DNA of 64,000 nt from Pseudomonadota bacterium (GCA_963204835.1 CAUJHJ010000028.1:1-64000), one strand, 5' to 3'. Shown: positions 46,285 through 55,203, counted from the stretch's first letter. The notes: generated by a model not told the origin, from the letters alone. Numbers and translations are program-made.

Positions 46285-47136
46285 CTACCCGCGCTCCACT
46301 TGCAGGTTGTCGATCAGGCGCGCCTTGCCGAGCCGAGCCGCTGCGAGCACCACGAGTTCGCGATCGGCCGCGGCCGGCACCGAGAGGTCGATCCGGCGGC
46401 GCACCGCGAAGTAATCGACACGAAAGCCGCGCGCCACGAGCCCGGCCGCGCCCTCGAGCTCGATCGCGGCGTAATCCGTCGCGCCCGCCGCGATGACACC
46501 CGTGGCGGTGCGCAGCGCCGCGTGGATAGCGGGCGCCATCGCCCGTTCCTGCGCGTCGAGGTACTGGTTGCGCGAGCTCATCGCGAGGCCATCCGGCTCG
46601 CGCACGGTCGGCGCACCGATGATCGCGATGGGGAAGCACAGGTCGGCGGCCATGCGCCGGATCACGACGAGCTGCTGGAAGTCCTTCTCCCCGAACACCG
46701 CGACATCCGGCTGCACGATGTTGAAGAGCTTCGCGACCACCGTGGCGACGCCCTCGAAATGGCCCGGGCGGAACTCGCCGCAGAGCGTGGTCGAGATTCC
46801 CGGCACTTCCACCCGCGTGGGCGCGGTCGACCCCGCGCCATACATCTCGCCGACGTCGGGCATGAACATCAAATCGCAGCCCGCCGCGGCGAGCATGTCC
46901 GCGTCCCGCGACGGCGTGCGGGGATAGTGCGCGAAGTCCTCGTTCGGGCCGAATTGCATCGGATTGACGAAGATGCTCGCGACGAAACGATCGCCATGGC
47001 GTCGCGCGAGCTCGATCAGGCTGATGTGGCCGGCGTGCAGGTTGCCCATGGTCGGCACGAACGCGACCCGGGCTCCCTCGGCCCTCCAGGCGCGGATGCG
47101 CGCGCGCACATCCGCGATCGCGGTGACCGTCTGCAT
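46285..47136 (-). CDS. panC: Pantothenate synthetase
   Basis: 283 residues. It condenses pantoate and beta-alanine with ATP. The class I nucleotidyl-transfer motifs are MGNLHAGHISLI (HIGH-type, about 29-40) and the KMSKS-like AMSSRNQYL (about 180-188), with FGEKDFQQL between them. It is the last gene of the operon, separated from the convergent queG by only 2 bp; panD, which often follows panC, is absent here. Confidence 0.97.
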   Translation of the reverse strand: MQTVTAIADVRARIRAWRAEGARVAFVPTMGNLHAGHISLIELARRHGDRFVASIFVNPMQFGPNEDFAHYPRTPSRDADMLAAAGCDLMFMPDVGEMYGAGSTAPTRVEVPGISTTLCGEFRPGHFEGVATVVAKLFNIVQPDVAVFGEKDFQQLVVIRRMAADLCFPIAIIGAPTVREPDGLAMSSRNQYLDAQERAMAPAIHAALRTATGVIAAGATDYAAIELEGAAGLVARGFRVDYFAVRRRIDLSVPAAADRELVVLAAARLGKARLIDNLQVERG

Positions 47137-47143
47137 GCGCGCC

Positions 47144-47974
47144 TCAGGCGAAACCGTGTTCGGGTCCGGGGTAGCTGCCGTCCTTGACGGCCCGCACGTA
47201 GCGGCGCATCGCCTCGAGGTTGTTGCCGGCCCCTTCCATGAAGTTCTTCACGAAGCGCGGCTTCCTGCCGCTCGTGATGTCGAGGATGTCGTAGAGCACG
47301 AGGATCTGGCCGTCGGTCGCGGCACCGGCACCGATGCCGATGACCGGCACCTGCAGCGCGGCGGAGATCTCGGCGCCCAGTTCGTTCGGGATGCACTCGA
47401 GCAGCACGATGTCGGCACCGGCGGACTCGAGCGCCCTCGCGTTGTCGAGCATGCGCCTCGCGGCGTCCGCGCTGCGTCCCTGCACCCGGAAGCCGCCGGT
47501 CTTGTGCACCGACTGCGGCTTGAGCCCGAGGTGCGCGCACACGGCGATGTCGTGGCTCGCGAGGAACTCGACGATCTCGATCTGGCCCGCGCCGCTCTCG
47601 AGCTTGACCATCTCCGCGCCGCCCTCCTGCATCAGGCGCACGGAATTGGCGAGCGCGAGATCCTTCGACGGATAGCTCATGAACGGCAGGTCGCCGATCA
47701 GGAATGGCCGGTGCACCCCACGCGACACCGCGCGGCAGTGGTAGACCATGTCGTCCATGGTGACCGGCACCGTGGTGTCGTGGCCCTGGATCACCATGCC
47801 GAGCGAGTCGCCGACCAGGATCACGTCGACGTCGGCGGCGTCGAGCAGCACCGCAAAACTCGCGTCGTAACAGGTGAGGCAGGCGATCTTCTCGCGCTGC
47901 GCCTTCATCCGGTCGAGCGTCGAAAGGGAAACCGGCGGCCGGGCCGAATCGCGCAATTCGAGTTGCGTGTACAT
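47144..47974 (-). CDS. panB: Ketopantoate hydroxymethyltransferase
   Basis: 276 residues. It makes ketopantoate from 2-oxoisovalerate and methylene-tetrahydrofolate. The metal-binding and active-site segments VDVILVGDSLGMVIQGHDTT, KLESGAG and GLKPQSVHKTGGF are present, and the catalytic glutamate lies in LLECIPNELG. It is 7 bp before panC. Confidence 0.97.
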   Translation of the reverse strand: MYTQLELRDSARPPVSLSTLDRMKAQREKIACLTCYDASFAVLLDAADVDVILVGDSLGMVIQGHDTTVPVTMDDMVYHCRAVSRGVHRPFLIGDLPFMSYPSKDLALANSVRLMQEGGAEMVKLESGAGQIEIVEFLASHDIAVCAHLGLKPQSVHKTGGFRVQGRSADAARRMLDNARALESAGADIVLLECIPNELGAEISAALQVPVIGIGAGAATDGQILVLYDILDITSGRKPRFVKNFMEGAGNNLEAMRRYVRAVKDGSYPGPEHGFA

Positions 47975-47989
47975 GCGGAAAAGTGTGCC

Positions 47990-48646
47990 CTAAATCGCCT
48001 CGTGGCGCATCGGGTTGAAATAGTGGCGGCCGCGCCGCGTGCGCAGAGCCGCGGCGTACAGCTCCTCGAAATCCGCGGTGTTGAACACCGGGTCGATCGA
48101 GGCGGCATTGACGATCAGCAGCGGCGCGTCGGCATAGGCGTGGAAGAAGCGCGCGTACGCCTCGTTCAGCCGCTCGAGGTAGGCGCGCTCGATCAGCTGC
48201 TCGTGCACGATGCGTCGCTTGGCGATGCGCTCCAGCAGCACGTCGACCGGGGCCTGCAGGTAGATCACGAGGTCGGGCCTGGGCGGGTCGATCGCGAGGC
48301 GCGCGTGGATCTGCTCATAGAGGTCGATCTCGGCGGGATCGAGCGTGAGCTGCGCGAACAGCCGGTCCTTCTCGAGCAGGTAATCCGCGACGCGCGCCGG
48401 GGCGAACAGGTCCTGCTGGTTCATCGCCGCCTGCTGCTGCGCGCGCTGGAAGAGGAAGTGCAGCTGCGCCGGGAGCGCACCGGCGCTCGGGTTGCGATAG
48501 AAGCGTTCGAGGAACGGGTTTTCCTCCGCGCGCTCGAGTACGAGCGCGGCGTCCATCCGGTCTGCGATGCGCCGCGCGAGGCTCGTCTTGCCGACGCCGA
48601 TCGGGCCCTCGACGACCACGTAGCGCGGCGCGGCAGGGGCGGTCAT
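47990..48646 (-). CDS. Deoxynucleoside kinase family protein
   Basis: 218 residues. P-loop EGPIGVGKTSLARRIA (about 14-29), the ERAEENPFLERFY segment, an LQAPVDVLLERIAKR lid region and an AYARFFHAY C-terminal helix fit the deoxyguanosine/deoxyadenosine kinase family, salvaging deoxynucleosides. Its exact substrate cannot be read. It overlaps the end of folK by 4 bp and sits in the folate/pantothenate operon, an arrangement seen in several beta- and gammaproteobacteria. Confidence 0.9.
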   Translation of the reverse strand: MTAPAAPRYVVVEGPIGVGKTSLARRIADRMDAALVLERAEENPFLERFYRNPSAGALPAQLHFLFQRAQQQAAMNQQDLFAPARVADYLLEKDRLFAQLTLDPAEIDLYEQIHARLAIDPPRPDLVIYLQAPVDVLLERIAKRRIVHEQLIERAYLERLNEAYARFFHAYADAPLLIVNAASIDPVFNTADFEELYAAALRTRRGRHYFNPMRHEAI

Positions 48647-49134
48647 GGCAGGCGCACGATGCCGTCATCTGCCACGCGCCGGCGCAGTTCCGCCACCACG
48701 CCGACGCCGGGAACCGCGAGGCCCGGCGCCACGTCCGCGAGCGGCAGCAGCACGAACGCGCGCTCCGCGATGCCCGGGTGCGGCAGCGTGAGCACTTCGT
48801 CAGCGATGCGCTCGGCGCCGAGCGCCAGCAGGTCGAGGTCGATCGCGCGCGGTCCCCAGCGCTCGCGCGCAGGCTCACGGCCGAGCGCGTGCTCGATCGC
48901 CCGCAACTCGGCGAGCAGCGCATGCGCATCGAGGGTGGTGAGGAAGGCCGCGACGCTGTTCACGAAATCGGGCTGCGCAACCGGGCCGAAAGGCGGGGTA
49001 CGGTAGAGCGGCGCGCGCAGCAGGTTGCGCGTCGAAGGCCATGCCGCAATCCGGTCGATCGCCGATGTGACGAGCGCCCTCGAATCGCCGAGGTTGCTGC
49101 CCACCCCGACGTACGCCGGCCGCCATGACGTCAT
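48643..49134 (-). CDS. folK: 6-hydroxymethyl-7,8-dihydropterin pyrophosphokinase
   Basis: 163 residues from the ATG at 49134. It transfers pyrophosphate from ATP in folate synthesis. Motifs: YVGVGSNLGDSRA at the start, PDFVNSVAAFLT, and RWGPRAIDLDLLALG with the two metal-binding aspartates. The frame is open far upstream through pcnB, which is not part of the gene. It overlaps the pcnB 3' end by 4 bp. Confidence 0.97.
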   Translation of the reverse strand: MTSWRPAYVGVGSNLGDSRALVTSAIDRIAAWPSTRNLLRAPLYRTPPFGPVAQPDFVNSVAAFLTTLDAHALLAELRAIEHALGREPARERWGPRAIDLDLLALGAERIADEVLTLPHPGIAERAFVLLPLADVAPGLAVPGVGVVAELRRRVADDGIVRLP

Positions 49135-50576
49135 GCGGCGGGCTTGGCGCCCCCGCGCCGCCGCCGGCGGCGCGGACCGCGCGACGCCCCGGCCGAGCGC
49201 GCGCCCCCCGACAGCCCGTCGGCCATGCCGCCGCGTTCCTCGGGCGCCGTCGCCTGCAGCTGCGTCCACCAGGCCGCCATTTCTGGCGAGGCAAGGCCCA
49301 GGTCGGCGCGCAGGCGCAACAGGTCGTAGGCCGCGCGGAAACGCGGATGCTCGAGCAGGCGCAGCGCACGGCGCCCGCGCGGCTGCTCGAGCCGCGGCTG
49401 CAGCGCGAACATCTCCCGCACGCCGAGCGAGAAGCGGCGCGGCAGCGCGACGCGGGCCGACAGGTCGCGCACCGCGATATCGCAGGCGTCGAGGATGGCG
49501 CCCGCCTCGTGCCAGCGGTTCGGCGGCAGCGTCTCGATCGCCTGCGCGATCGGGCCGTAGAGAAGCAGCGCGAAGAGATAGGTGGGCGTCACCGACTTGC
49601 CTTCGCGCACGCGCGCGTCGGTGCTCTCGAGGCCGCGGACCAGCAGCGGCTCGACGAGGCTGTCCGGATGGCGTGCGAGGTACCCCGCCACGGTGGGCAG
49701 CAGCACCTCGAGCAGCCCGAGGCGGCGCAGGCTCGCAAGGCTCTTCGCGCCGTGGCCCGCGAGGAACAGCTTGAGCGTCTCGTCGAACAGGCGCGCGGGT
49801 GGCGCCGACGCGAGCAGGCCCGAGCATGCACGGATCGCGGCTTCCACGGGCGGGTCAAGCGTGAAATCGAGCTTCGCCGCGAAGCGCGCGGCACGCAGCA
49901 TGCGCACCGGGTCTTCGCGGAAGCGCGTTTCCGGGTCGCCGATCACGCGCAGGCGACGCGCGAGCACGTCCTCGAGCCCGCCGACATAGTCCCAGATCGA
50001 GAAGTCGGCGATGTTGTAATAGAGCGCGTTGGCGGTGAAGTCGCGCCGCCAGACATCGTCGTCGATGGAGCCGTAGGCGTTGTCGCGCAGGATCCGGCCG
50101 TGCTCGTCGAGCACGTGGGCGTCCTCGCCCTGGGTGTCGGCGACGTCGGCATCGAACTCGTCGGGCTCGCTGATCTCGGGGCCCTCGCCCTCCTCGGGGT
50201 CGAGGTCGGCGAGCGGCTCGTCGGCCTGCGCCGGGGCGCTCGCTGCGCGAAAGGTCGCGACCTCGATGATCTCGGAACCGAAAAAGACGTGCGCCAGCCG
50301 GAAGCGCCGGCCGATCAGGCGGCAATTGCGAAAGAGCCGCTTGACCTCCTCGGGCAGGGCGTTGGTGGCGACGTCGAAATCCTTCGGCGTGAGCCCGATC
50401 AGCAGGTCGCGCACGCAGCCGCCGACCAGGAAGCCCTGGTAGCCGGCATCCTTGAGGCGATAAAGGACGCGCAGGGCGTTGGGGGACACCTGCGACCGGG
50501 AAACGGTGTGCTGATCGCGGGGCACGACGCGGGCAAGGGGCGCCGGGAAGTCCACGGGCGCGGCGGGGGAAGTCAA
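49131..50576 (-). CDS. pcnB: Poly(A) polymerase I
   Basis: RNA 3'-polyadenylating nucleotidyltransferase. It has VGGCVRDLLIGLTPKDFDVATNA and the RRDFTANALYYN segment, an arginine-rich C-terminal tail (GPRRRRRRGG), and 481 residues from TTG 50576. The start is uncertain: GTG 50525 would give 464 residues, and anything further upstream runs antisense through tRNA-Glu. Between the FRNCRLIGRRFRL region and RRDFT there is a long acidic insert (about residues 130-175: DEPLADLDPEEGEGPEISEPDEFD...) absent from E. coli PcnB. It heads the pcnB-folK-dNK-panB-panC operon. Confidence 0.94.
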   Translation of the reverse strand: MTSPAAPVDFPAPLARVVPRDQHTVSRSQVSPNALRVLYRLKDAGYQGFLVGGCVRDLLIGLTPKDFDVATNALPEEVKRLFRNCRLIGRRFRLAHVFFGSEIIEVATFRAASAPAQADEPLADLDPEEGEGPEISEPDEFDADVADTQGEDAHVLDEHGRILRDNAYGSIDDDVWRRDFTANALYYNIADFSIWDYVGGLEDVLARRLRVIGDPETRFREDPVRMLRAARFAAKLDFTLDPPVEAAIRACSGLLASAPPARLFDETLKLFLAGHGAKSLASLRRLGLLEVLLPTVAGYLARHPDSLVEPLLVRGLESTDARVREGKSVTPTYLFALLLYGPIAQAIETLPPNRWHEAGAILDACDIAVRDLSARVALPRRFSLGVREMFALQPRLEQPRGRRALRLLEHPRFRAAYDLLRLRADLGLASPEMAAWWTQLQATAPEERGGMADGLSGGARSAGASRGPRRRRRRGGAKPAA

Positions 50577-50592
50577 AGCTGGTACATTCCGC

Positions 50593-50620
50593 TTGTTATA
50601 GGGGGCGAGCTTTCTATAAT
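50593..50620 (+). promoter_or_regulatory. Promoter of the tRNA-Glu gene
   Basis: TTGTTA (50593-50598), 16 bases, then a perfect TATAAT (50615-50620). Transcription would start near 50627, about 25 bases before the tRNA. It lies in the divergent gap with pcnB. Confidence 0.75.
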
Positions 50621-50651
50621 ACCGCGCCCTCCGGCCCAGCTGCCGCACGAC

Positions 50652-50727
50652 GCTCCCTTCGTCTAGAGGCCCAGGACATAGCCCTCTCAAGGCTGTAACA
50701 CCGGTTCGAATCCGGTAGGGAGCGCCA
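50652..50727 (+). tRNA. tRNA-Glu (anticodon CTC)
   Basis: 76 nt. Acceptor stem GCTCCCT/AGGGAGC, encoded GCCA end, anticodon stem-loop TAGCC-CTCTCAA-GGCTG with CTC at the anticodon, and T-arm CCGGTTCGAATCCGG. It decodes GAG only. The usual proteobacterial tRNA-Glu is TTC, so this is an additional isoacceptor suited to a GC-rich genome. Confidence 0.97.
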
Positions 50728-50820
50728 TAAATCAATGACTTGAAGGCAGCAGAGCCGCCGGCGGGCGACTCTGTGCACCGCATCGCAGGCCCCGCGGCCT
50801 CCTCCCGCTACAGTCCGCGG

Positions 50821-51516
50821 ATGCCTCCCGCAAGAACGAATCCCGGCCCGCCGCGCGATGGCGGACAGCTCCAGCTGCTCATCACCCGCTGGCAACAGAG
50901 CCTCGAGCTGCACGCCCGCTACGCCGCGCTCGACGATGCTCACTACCAGCATGTGCAGCCCTGGCCGAAGCACGAGCGGCCCGCCCGCTGGATCATCGAC
51001 CTCGCGCGCGAGCGCGCGGCCTCGCTGTCGCGCATCGTCGAGCAGCGCGCCGCCGAGGGCGATCGAGCCTTCCTCGAGGCCCTCGAAGTCATGGGCTTCC
51101 TCGCGAACCTCGCGGGCCTGCAGGGCAATGAACGCTTTATCCCGCTGGCGACCGTGGAAAACGAGCGTCGTGACGTGCTGACCGCACGCACGCGCCGTCC
51201 CAAGCGCCCCGAGGAGAAGCGCACGGACGAGGCGACGCGGGAAATGCCGCGCCCCGCCGTGCGCGGTGCACCCGCGGCGGTGCGGACTGCGACACCGCGC
51301 CCGCATGCTGCCGCCACCCGCCGCCCGAGCCAGGACGAGATCGATGCGCGCATCGTGGACGATGCCATCCGCTTCCTCGGCTGGGGACGGCAGTGGCACG
51401 AACTCGGCGACCTGATCGCGCGCCTCGCCGAGCGCCCGCCCGCGCCCGAAGTGCGCCGCATCCTTCGCGAACACCGCGCCCGCATCGAACGCAAGGCGGG
51501 CGTGACGACCGCCTGA
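50821..51516 (+). CDS. Uncharacterised protein
   Basis: 231 residues from the ATG at 50821; the frame is open 81 bases further upstream without a better start. No family recognised. An N-terminal half predicted helical (LLITRWQQSLELHARYAAL..., RWIIDLARERAASLSRIVEQRAAEGDRAF) and a C-terminal helical segment (DARIVDDAIRFLGWGRQWHELGDLIARLAERP) are joined by a basic, alanine/proline-rich linker (about 130-165). There is no signal peptide or membrane segment. The last part could be a small DNA- or protein-binding domain. Codon use agrees with neighbours, so it is likely a real gene. Confidence 0.65.
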   Translation: MPPARTNPGPPRDGGQLQLLITRWQQSLELHARYAALDDAHYQHVQPWPKHERPARWIIDLARERAASLSRIVEQRAAEGDRAFLEALEVMGFLANLAGLQGNERFIPLATVENERRDVLTARTRRPKRPEEKRTDEATREMPRPAVRGAPAAVRTATPRPHAAATRRPSQDEIDARIVDDAIRFLGWGRQWHELGDLIARLAERPPAPEVRRILREHRARIERKAGVTTA

Positions 51517-51518
51517 AT

Positions 51519-51588
51519 GGTGCCGGGTTTTCGGCTATTCGGTTATTGTGGCGCCCCGCAGTAACCGAATAACCGAAAGCCCGGCGCC
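51519..51588. repeat. Long inverted repeat (27-bp arms), hairpin between genes
   Basis: Arms 51519-51545 and 51562-51588 are complementary at all but two or three positions (GGTGCCGGG... with ...CCCGGCGCC), around a 16-base loop that includes GGCGCCCC. Each arm contains two near-copies of CGGTTATT / its complement. It lies 3 bp after the stop of the uncharacterised gene and 48 bp before the ABC ATPase. No U-run follows, so it is not a standard terminator. Confidence 0.7.
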
Positions 51589-51636
51589 AGGCGATCGCGG
51601 AACTTTTCCGCCGCTCGCGGGTTCAGACGAGTCCAT

Positions 51637-52560
51637 ATGATCAAGACCGAGCGACTGACCAAGCGCTACGACACGCTCACGGCCGTCGACGGCGTGAGTT
51701 TCGAGGCCCGCCCGGGCGAAGTGCTCGGCTTCCTCGGCCCAAACGGCGCCGGCAAGACCACGACGATGCGCATGATCGCGGGCTTCATCGCGCCCACCGA
51801 GGGCCGCGCGAGCATCTGCGGCCACGACGTCGAGCGCGAGCCGCTCGCCGCGAGGGCGCAACTCGGCTACCTGCCGGAGGGCGCGCCGAGCTACGGCGAA
51901 ATGAGCGTGCGCGGTTTCCTCGACTTCATCGCCGACCTGCGCGGCCTCGCCGGCGCCACGCGCCGCAACCGGCTCGACCAGGTAACCGAGCGCCTCGCCC
52001 TCGGCGGCGTGGCGGCGCAGACCATCGACACGCTGTCGAAGGGCTTCCGCCGCCGCGTCGGCATCGCGCAGGCGATCCTGCACGACCCGCCTGTCCTGGT
52101 CCTCGACGAGCCCACCGACGGCCTCGACCCGAACCAGAAGCACGAAGTGCGCACCCTGATCAACGAGATGGCGGCGCAGAAGACCATCGTCGTCTCGACC
52201 CACATCCTCGAGGAGGTGGAGGCAGTGTGCACGCGCGCCATCATCATCGCGCACGGCCGCATCGTCGCCGACGATACGCCGCAGGGCCTCGCCGCCCGTT
52301 CGCGCTACCACAATGCGGTCTCGCTGCGCCTCGAACGGCCGGCGCAACTCGCCGCGGCGCGCACGGCGCTCTCGGCCCTGCCGCAGGTCGCCAGCATCGA
52401 AGTCGACGAGCCAACCCTGCGCCTCACCGCCCTGCCACGCGATGGCGCGCCGCTGCTCGCCGAGGTCAATGCCATCGCCGCACGCGAGAGCCTGGCGCTG
52501 CGCACCCTCGAACTCGAACCGGGCCGCCTCGATGAGGTCTTCCGCGGCATCACGACCTGA
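51637..52560 (+). CDS. ABC-2 transporter ATP-binding protein (GldA-like)
   Basis: 307 residues. Walker A GPNGAGKTTT (about 36-45), signature LSKGFRRRVG (about 134), Walker B VLVLDEPTDGLDPNQ. The LSKGF variant is typical of GldA/NatA-type ATPases. A C-terminal domain of about 80 residues follows. It works with the next three genes, a Gld-type ABC-2 export unit of unknown substrate common in gammaproteobacteria. Confidence 0.92.
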   Translation: MIKTERLTKRYDTLTAVDGVSFEARPGEVLGFLGPNGAGKTTTMRMIAGFIAPTEGRASICGHDVEREPLAARAQLGYLPEGAPSYGEMSVRGFLDFIADLRGLAGATRRNRLDQVTERLALGGVAAQTIDTLSKGFRRRVGIAQAILHDPPVLVLDEPTDGLDPNQKHEVRTLINEMAAQKTIVVSTHILEEVEAVCTRAIIIAHGRIVADDTPQGLAARSRYHNAVSLRLERPAQLAAARTALSALPQVASIEVDEPTLRLTALPRDGAPLLAEVNAIAARESLALRTLELEPGRLDEVFRGITT

Positions 52561-52580
52561 CGAACGAAGGGGATCAAGGG

Positions 52581-53315
52581 GTGAGTCACATCGTCACGAT
52601 CGCGAAGCGCGAGCTGGCCGGGTATTTCGCCACGCCGGTCGCCTATGTCTTCATCGTCATCTTCCTGCTGCTCGCGTCCGCCTTCACGTTCTATCTCGGC
52701 GGCTTGTACGAACGCGGCCAGGCGGACCTCGCGCCGTTCTTCACCTTCCATCCCTGGCTCTACCTGTTCCTGATCCCGGCCATCTCGATGCGCCTGTGGG
52801 CCGAGGAGCGCAAGTCGGGCAGCGTCGAACTGCTGCTGACCCAGCCGGTGACGCTGTGGCAGGCCGTGCTCGGCAAGTTCCTCGCGGCCTGGGCCTTCAC
52901 CGCGCTCGCGCTCGCCCTCACCTTTCCCATCTGGATCACCGTCAACTACCTCGGCTCGCCCGACAACGGCGTGATCCTCGCGGCCTACATCGGCAGCCTG
53001 CTGATGGCGGGCGGCTTCCTCGCGATCGGCTCGTGCATGTCGGCGCTCACGCGCAACCAGGTGGTCGCCTTCATCCTCGCGGTCGTTGTGTGCTTCGCCT
53101 TCCTGCTGGCGGGCTTCCCGCTCGTGCTCGACGCCTTCCGCGCCTGGGCGCCGCAGGTGCTCATCGACGCGATCGCCTCGCTCTCCTTCCTCACCCATTT
53201 CGAATCCATCTCGAAAGGCGTGCTCGACGTGCGCGACCTGCTCTATTTCGCCCTCACGATGGCGTTTTTCCTGATCGCGACCGCGATCATCCTCGACGTG
53301 CGCAAGGCGGAGTGA
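52581..53315 (+). CDS. ABC-2 permease (GldF-like)
   Basis: 244 residues from GTG 52581, preceded by AAGGGGATCAAGGG. Six hydrophobic segments; it has the ABC-2 signature region YLFLIPAISMRLWAEERKSGSVELLLTQPV. It pairs with the upstream ATPase. The substrate is unknown; in gliding Bacteroidetes the homologue belongs to the Gld system, but no gliding genes occur here. Confidence 0.9.
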   Translation: MSHIVTIAKRELAGYFATPVAYVFIVIFLLLASAFTFYLGGLYERGQADLAPFFTFHPWLYLFLIPAISMRLWAEERKSGSVELLLTQPVTLWQAVLGKFLAAWAFTALALALTFPIWITVNYLGSPDNGVILAAYIGSLLMAGGFLAIGSCMSALTRNQVVAFILAVVVCFAFLLAGFPLVLDAFRAWAPQVLIDAIASLSFLTHFESISKGVLDVRDLLYFALTMAFFLIATAIILDVRKAE

Positions 53316-53322
53316 GCCGGCC

Positions 53323-55203
53323 ATGAAGCAACGCATCCTGCTCGGCCGCGGCGCCCTGCTCGCCCTCGCGGTGCTGTTCATCGGCGTGACGGTGCTGTCG
53401 ACCTGGCTGCTGCGCGGCTGGCGGATCGATCTCACGGAGAACCATCTCTATACGATCGCGCCGGGCACGCAGCGGATCGTCACGGGCCTCAAGGAACCGG
53501 TGAACCTCTATTTCTACTGGAGCGGCCGGACGGCGAACGAGTACCCCGCCCTCAAGACCTACGGCACCCGCGTGCAGGAGTTCCTGCAGGAGCTCGCCAC
53601 GCGCAGCCAGGGCAAGCTGCGCCTCTCGGTCATCGATCCCGAGCCGTTCTCCGAGGACGAGGATCGCGCAGCCGAGCGCGGCGTGCGCGGCGTGCCGATC
53701 GGGGCCAACGGCGAGACCTTCTATTTCGGGCTCGCGGGCACCAATTCGACCGACGGGCACGAGGCGATCGCCTTTTTCGACCCCGCCAAGGAGGAGTTCC
53801 TCGAGTACGACGTCGCGAAGCTCATCTACCAGCTCGGTCGCGCGAAGAAGCCGGTGGTGGGCTGGCTGTCGAGCCTGCCGATGAACGGCGGATTCGACCC
53901 CGCGACCGGCCAGCCGCGTGAACCCTGGTACGTGCTTGCGCAAGCCGAGCAGCTCTTCACCGTCAAGGAACTCACGCCCGCCCTCACGCGGGTCGACCCC
54001 GACGTCGATGTCCTCGTGCTGGTGCACCCGAAGTCGCTGCCGGAGCCGGCGCAGCAGGCGATCGATCAGTTCGCGCTGCGCGGCGGCCGCCTGCTCGTGT
54101 TCGTCGACCCGCTCGCCGAGCAGGACCCGGGCGCAGGCAATCCCGACATGCCCTTCGGCGCAGCGGGCGCCGACCGCAGTTCGCAGCTCGGCGCCCTGCT
54201 CGGCGCCTGGGGCGTCGAATTCAGGCCCCGCGAGGTCGTCGGCGACCTGAGCTACGGCATGGCGGTGGCGATGCGCGCGGGCGACGCGCCGACGCGCCAC
54301 ATCGCGATCCTCGGCCTCGACGCGACCAGCCTCGATGCCAAGGACGTGGTCACGAGCGGCCTCGGCAACATCAACCTCGCGACCGCCGGCCACCTCGCGC
54401 ACCTGAAGGGCGCCACGACGACCTTCACGCCGCTGCTGCAGTCGAGCAAGCTCGCGGGCGTCCTGCCAATCGAGCGCTTCGCGATGCTGATGGATCCCGC
54501 TACGCTGCAGGATGGCTTCAAGCCGACGGGCGAGCGCTACACGCTCGCGGCGCGAATCACCGGCAACGTCAAGAGCGCCTTCCCGAACGGGCCGGGGCCG
54601 CTCAAGGCGTCCGCCAGGCCGCTCAACCTGATCGTGGTCGCCGACAGCGACCTGCTGTCCGACTACCTGTGGCTGCGTGACGCGCCGGCGTCGTTCTTCG
54701 GGCCGCGCGCCAAGCAGGCATGGGCGCACAACGGGGATTTCGTCTGGAATGCGCTCGACAACCTGGCGGGCAGCAACGACCTGATCAGCGTTCGCGGGCG
54801 CGCGAGCTTCGCCCGGCCGTTCGAGCGCGTCGAGGCGCTGCGGCGCGACGCCGAAGGCCGCCTGCGCGCGAAGGAACAGGAACTCGAGCAGCAGTTGTCC
54901 GCGACGGAAGACAAGCTCACGGCGCTGCAGTCGAAGCGGGCCGACCAGTCGGGCCTCATCTTCACACCCGAGCAGGAGAAGGAAATCGAGCGCTTCGAGG
55001 CGGAGAAGCTGCGCATCCGCAAGGAGCTGCGCGACGTGCGCCTCGGCCTGAACCAGGACATCCGCCGCCTCGGCAGCGAGCTGAAGCTGCTGAACATCGT
55101 GGTGATGCCGGCGATCTTCGCGCTGCTCGCGCTCGCGGTGGCGGCCTGGCGCCGCAAGCGGCAGGCCGCGATCCTGCTCGTGCAGCGGACGCAGAAGCCG
55201 TGA
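53323..55203 (+). CDS. GldG-family ABC-type transport auxiliary protein
   Basis: 626 residues. An N-terminal membrane segment (about 8-30), then a large extracytoplasmic region with the GldG-type start (WRIDLTENHLYTIAPGTQRIV) and DUF-type Rossmann-like part (VDVLVLVHPKSLPEPAQQAIDQFALRGGRLLVFVDP), a charged coiled coil (about 510-585, EQELEQQLSATEDKLTALQSK), and a C-terminal membrane segment (NIVVMPAIFALLALAVAAW). It follows the permease by 7 bp. It may present the exported substrate to the transporter. Confidence 0.88.
   Translation: MKQRILLGRGALLALAVLFIGVTVLSTWLLRGWRIDLTENHLYTIAPGTQRIVTGLKEPVNLYFYWSGRTANEYPALKTYGTRVQEFLQELATRSQGKLRLSVIDPEPFSEDEDRAAERGVRGVPIGANGETFYFGLAGTNSTDGHEAIAFFDPAKEEFLEYDVAKLIYQLGRAKKPVVGWLSSLPMNGGFDPATGQPREPWYVLAQAEQLFTVKELTPALTRVDPDVDVLVLVHPKSLPEPAQQAIDQFALRGGRLLVFVDPLAEQDPGAGNPDMPFGAAGADRSSQLGALLGAWGVEFRPREVVGDLSYGMAVAMRAGDAPTRHIAILGLDATSLDAKDVVTSGLGNINLATAGHLAHLKGATTTFTPLLQSSKLAGVLPIERFAMLMDPATLQDGFKPTGERYTLAARITGNVKSAFPNGPGPLKASARPLNLIVVADSDLLSDYLWLRDAPASFFGPRAKQAWAHNGDFVWNALDNLAGSNDLISVRGRASFARPFERVEALRRDAEGRLRAKEQELEQQLSATEDKLTALQSKRADQSGLIFTPEQEKEIERFEAEKLRIRKELRDVRLGLNQDIRRLGSELKLLNIVVMPAIFALLALAVAAWRRKRQAAILLVQRTQKP

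Noticed and set aside
50577-50783. Extension of PcnB to the ATG at 50783
   Set aside because: It would be read antisense through tRNA-Glu and its promoter, and has no PcnB similarity.
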